Assembly (NCBI RefSeq): GCF_013184775.1
Contig: NZ_JAATVV010000007.1
Coordinates: forward strand, 186,001 to 250,000
Source of the DNA: Martelella sp. HB161492
Lineage (GTDB): Bacteria; Pseudomonadota; Alphaproteobacteria; Rhizobiales; Rhizobiaceae
Length of the DNA: 64,000 nt
Direction: 5' to 3'
The notes under the pieces are model-generated. The model was not told where the DNA came from. It was given only the letters and a program-made list of their open reading frames with translations, and made no database searches. The number at the start of each line of letters is the position of its first letter. Position 1 is the first letter of the stretch. Both the position numbers and the translations under genes were made by a program. Of the stretch, positions 61,425-64,000 are shown piece by piece.

Positions 61425-62912
61425 ATGCTCCGGACAGTAATCGCGGGCAAAATGCGGCGCCACTGGCGCGCAGCTGTGGCAATGGCCTCGGCTTTGGCGC
61501 TGGCCGCCTGTCAGACCGACAGCAGCCACTTCATTATCGCAGGACCGGATGGTGCCAGCAGCCAGACCGTGGAGGCCTTGTCGCGCAAGGATCCGAACGC
61601 GGCCATGGGCGCGCGCGAGCATCCGCATATTCTCGAGACCTATGGCGGCGAATATCGCGACCCGAAGGTTGAGCGCCTGGTCGCGCGGATCGCAGGTGGC
61701 CTGACGGCGGTCTCAGAAAATCCGCAGCAGACCTACCGCATCACCATTTTGAATTCTCCGACGATCAACGCCTTTGCGCTGCCCGGCGGCTATCTTTATG
61801 TCACCCGCGGTCTGCTGGCCCTTGCCAATGACGCCTCGGAGCTGGCCGCAGTGCTGTCGCATGAAATGGCTCATGTTACCGCCAATCACGGCATTGAGCG
61901 GCAGCGCCGCGAAGAGGCCGAGGCGATCGCCAACCGCGTTGTCTCCGAGGTTCTGCCTAGCGATCCGAAGAACCAGGATGTGCTGGCGCGCGGCAAGCTC
62001 CGGCTTGCGGCCTTCTCCCGTCAGCAGGAGCTGGAAGCCGACGCCATCGGTATCCGCATGCTGGCCGAAGCCGGCTACGATCCCTTCGCTGCAGCCCGCT
62101 TCCTGCGCTCCATGGAGGCCTTTTCCAACTATGAGGCCGACCATAACGATAATGGTCCGCAGGTCGACTTTCTGTCCAGCCACCCGAGCACGCCGCGCCG
62201 CATCGACCTTGCGGAAGGCCATGCCCGTGATTACGCCGCCACCGGCAGTTTCGAAACGGGCAAGGATTATTATCTCGACGGTATTGATGGCATGCTGTTC
62301 GGCAGCAATCCGGAAGATGGCTATATCCGCGACCGGACCTTCTATCATCCCAAGCTTCAGATCAGCTTCGAGGTACCGCCCGGATTTTCCATGGTCGACA
62401 AGTCCAATGCTGTTGTCGCCATGGGACCGAATGATGTCGCAATCCGCTTTGACGGCGTCAACGCGCCAGCGCGCGAGGACCTGGCCGATTACATCAAAAG
62501 CGGCTGGGTCACCGGCCTCGTCCCAGGCTCCGTCACCACGACGACCGTCGGCGGCATGCCGGCCGCCAATGCCAAGGCGGTCGCCGGAGACTGGCAGTTT
62601 GACGTGACGGTGATCCGTTCCGGTTCCGATATCTATCGGCTGCTGACAGCCGCCCCCAAGGACAGCACTGCGCTTGAGCCGGCGGCCAACGCCGTCAGCG
62701 CAAGCTTCCACAAGCTCAGTCCGCAGGAAGTCGCCGCGCTGAAACCCTTGCGCGTGCGTATCTACACCGTGAAACCCGGCGATAATGTCCAGACCGTTGC
62801 CGGCATGATGATGGGAACCGAACGCAAGCTTGATCTCTTCAAGGTGCTGAACGCTCTTCCCTCCGGGGCCACGCTCTCAGTGGGTCAGAAGGTCAAGATC
62901 GTTTCGGAATAA
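61425..62912 (+). CDS. M48-family metalloprotease lipoprotein with C-terminal LysM domain
   Basis: 495 residues from ATG 61425 (MLRTVIAGK), with AGGGAG upstream; earlier in-frame starts lack support. A lipobox (LALAACQT, Cys about residue 28-30) anchors it to a membrane on the periplasmic side. Zinc site HEMAH (about residues 147-151) with the third ligand in QQELEADAIGI. The C-terminal LysM repeat (RIYTVKPGDNVQTVAGMM... LSVGQKVKIVSE) binds peptidoglycan. It resembles BepA/LoiP-type outer-membrane quality-control proteases, but with a LysM in place of a TPR domain, as common in Rhizobiales. Confidence 0.92.
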   Translation: MLRTVIAGKMRRHWRAAVAMASALALAACQTDSSHFIIAGPDGASSQTVEALSRKDPNAAMGAREHPHILETYGGEYRDPKVERLVARIAGGLTAVSENPQQTYRITILNSPTINAFALPGGYLYVTRGLLALANDASELAAVLSHEMAHVTANHGIERQRREEAEAIANRVVSEVLPSDPKNQDVLARGKLRLAAFSRQQELEADAIGIRMLAEAGYDPFAAARFLRSMEAFSNYEADHNDNGPQVDFLSSHPSTPRRIDLAEGHARDYAATGSFETGKDYYLDGIDGMLFGSNPEDGYIRDRTFYHPKLQISFEVPPGFSMVDKSNAVVAMGPNDVAIRFDGVNAPAREDLADYIKSGWVTGLVPGSVTTTTVGGMPAANAKAVAGDWQFDVTVIRSGSDIYRLLTAAPKDSTALEPAANAVSASFHKLSPQEVAALKPLRVRIYTVKPGDNVQTVAGMMMGTERKLDLFKVLNALPSGATLSVGQKVKIVSE

Positions 62913-62990
62913 CCGCCGCACCGCTGTCGGCAGACAGGATTGAGGCCCGGGACGAAGCGGCTGCATCGTAGCTTTTCCATCGTCCGGGCT

Positions 62991-63560
62991 TCAGGCGGCA
63001 GTTCTGACAGCGCAGGCCGTGGGGTGGGCCGCTGTCAGCACAGCCGCGTCCTCTGCACCATCGCGCCGATGGAAAAGCCAGTCGCACCCGCCAAGCTGCA
63101 CGGCAGCACAGAAGCGAAAGCCCGCCTTGTGCAGCACGCGGCGGGATGCATGATTGCCAGGATGAACCACCGCTCCGACCGTGGCGCGGCCATGATCGGC
63201 TTCGGCGGCATCAAGAATGGCGGCAACGGCTTCCTGTGCCAGCCCGCGCCCCCAATGATCCGGGTTCAGATGATAGGACAGGTTGAGCCCGGCGACCGGA
63301 CCGTTCAGCGTGATGCCGGCGAAACCGATCGGATTGCCGTCACGTTCGATCAGATACCGCCCGAAACCGAAATCCTGCCAGTGACGGATCTCGAGCCTGA
63401 AGCGCCGCGCAATCCGCGCCGGCGGCTCGGTTTCGCGTTCACCGGCACCCGGCTTCATCTCCGGACGCGCGTAAAGTTCCTGCGCAAAGGACAGATCGCA
63501 ATATGATGGCGGCCGCAACAAAAGCCGCGATGTTTCAAGGGCGCGCGTCAAAGACTGCAT
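62991..63560 (-). CDS. GNAT-family N-acetyltransferase (RimJ/RimL-like)
   Basis: 189 residues from ATG 63560 (MQSLTRALETSRLLLRPPSYCD), chosen because GGGAGGAG lies about 6 bases upstream. The ETSRLLLRP start, NPIGFAGITLNGPVAGLNLSYHLNPDHWGRGLAQEAVAAIL (CoA loop about residues 100-115) and NHASRRVLHKAGFRF are characteristic. Substrate unknown. It lies downstream of rpoH on the same strand, with a hairpin between. Confidence 0.9.
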   Translation of the reverse strand: MQSLTRALETSRLLLRPPSYCDLSFAQELYARPEMKPGAGERETEPPARIARRFRLEIRHWQDFGFGRYLIERDGNPIGFAGITLNGPVAGLNLSYHLNPDHWGRGLAQEAVAAILDAAEADHGRATVGAVVHPGNHASRRVLHKAGFRFCAAVQLGGCDWLFHRRDGAEDAAVLTAAHPTACAVRTAA

Positions 63561-63604
63561 CGCCAGCTCCTCCCACGAACCGACGCCACACCTCCCCGTG
63601 TGAC

Positions 63605-63630
63605 GCGTCGTCCTCAAAACAGGACGACGC
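63605..63630 (-). terminator. Hairpin downstream of rpoH
   Basis: GCGTCGTCCT/AGGACGACGC form a perfect 10-bp stem around a 6-base loop, 36 bases after the rpoH stop and before the GNAT gene. No U-tract follows on the minus strand, so termination may be inefficient or Rho-dependent. Confidence 0.5.
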
Positions 63631-63666
63631 CGCCAAAACTGACAGAAATCAGTCAGACCGGCAAGT

Positions 63667-64000
63667 TCAGGCGTGGCCTGCCGGGCGCTGCATGATTTCG
63701 GACTCGCCGCCGGTCATGGCATCGCGCAGCTTCTCAATCGCCCGTGTTTCGATCTGGCGCACCCGCTCCTTGGAAATGCCCAGCTCGCTGCCGAGCGCCT
63801 CCAGCGTGGTCGCTTCCTCAGACAGCCGTCGCGCACGAATGATACGGTCTTCGCGCGGTGACAGGCGCCGCAAGGCGATTTTCAGCCGGCTGCTCATCCG
63901 CTCGCCGTCAATCATCACCGTGACCTGCTCTTCCGGCAAGGGCGCTGTGCAGACCAGAAAATCCATGCGTTCGCTCGCCCCATCTTCATCACTGACCGGG
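63667..64000 (-). CDS. rpoH: RNA polymerase sigma factor RpoH (sigma-32 type), C-terminal part
   Basis: The frame is open through the right edge of the window, so only about 110 C-terminal residues are seen. Sigma-70 region 4 is complete: LSPREDRIIRARRL, then the -35-binding HTH LEALGSELGISKERVRQIETRAIEKLR. The upstream DFLVCTAPLPEEQVTVMIDGER is of the RpoH2-like type; Rhizobiales usually have more than one RpoH for heat and oxidative stress. The internal Met at 63966 is not the true start. Confidence 0.8.
   Translation of the reverse strand, partial: PVSDEDGASERMDFLVCTAPLPEEQVTVMIDGERMSSRLKIALRRLSPREDRIIRARRLSEEATTLEALGSELGISKERVRQIETRAIEKLRDAMTGGESEIMQRPAGHA

Overview
The window looks like a chromosomal segment of a high-GC alphaproteobacterium of the order Rhizobiales (Hyphomicrobiales). 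The main evidence is a GcrA-type cell-cycle regulator next to argD, a gltX-lysS pair, a CenR-like response regulator, a long structured leader upstream of an ornithine/lysine decarboxylase (the setting of the alphaproteobacterial speF RNA element), and two copies of a rhizobial RIME-like mosaic repeat. The genus cannot be fixed from the sequence. Coding density is high and codon use looks uniform. I see no prophage, insertion sequence, CRISPR array, tRNA or rRNA. Both window edges cut a gene: a BadF-family sugar kinase on the left and an RpoH-type sigma factor on the right.

Layout. 1-9.3 kb: amino-sugar kinase, murQ, a LysR regulator and a complete oligopeptide-type ABC importer (binding protein, two permeases, two ATPases) followed by an amidase; this suggests use of cell-wall fragments or another amide/peptide substrate. 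9.4-13.7 kb: small oxidoreductases (two SDRs and one F420-reductase-like protein), with two of them divergent from LysR regulators. 13.8-16.8 kb: gltX-lysS. 17.2-20.7 kb: an EmrAB-like drug efflux pair with a convergent TetR gene. 20.8-25.1 kb: hslO, argF and argD, divergent from gcrA. 25.2-27.6 kb: a GNAT enzyme and the decarboxylase with its leader. 27.6-32.3 kb: LysR, an SH3-like protein, a DUF1007 + NicO nickel/cobalt transport pair, an Asp/Glu racemase and an AraC regulator. 32.4-36.4 kb: ubiV, ubiU and ubiT (oxygen-independent ubiquinone hydroxylation) divergent from ubiD, with an FNR/FixK-like half-conserved palindrome between them. 36.4-44.7 kb: a small membrane protein, GNAT, KDPG aldolase, CYTH and CHAD proteins, the tRNA hydroxylase TrhO, a cyclic-nucleotide-binding-domain protein beside a CenR-like regulator, an L,D-transpeptidase, an AI-2E-family exporter and a GGCT-like protein. 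44.7-49.6 kb: Uup-like ABC-F ATPase, thiamine pyrophosphokinase, and MarR with a divergent DHA2 efflux pump. 49.6-56.8 kb: the osmoregulated periplasmic glucan locus opgG - small ORF - opgH - opgC, with a second opgG/opgD paralogue facing away across a 730-base intergenic region. 56.9-64 kb: FKBP isomerase, a TPP riboswitch controlling thiB-thiP-thiQ, a LysM-containing M48 lipoprotein protease, GNAT and a partial rpoH.

The most interesting details are structural rather than a wholly new system. A RIME-like repeat sits exactly between the ribosome binding site/first ATG and the signal peptide of thiB and is read through in frame. The cytoplasmic N-terminus expected for OpgH appears as a separate 57-residue ORF in the same frame but behind two stops and a fresh ribosome binding site. 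The decarboxylase leader carries a 46-codon upstream ORF. The gcrA upstream region clusters three GANTC (CcrM-type) sites. A perfect 10-bp inverted repeat overlies the likely promoter of the nickel/cobalt transport operon. All functional calls come from reading the sequence and family knowledge; no database search was run.
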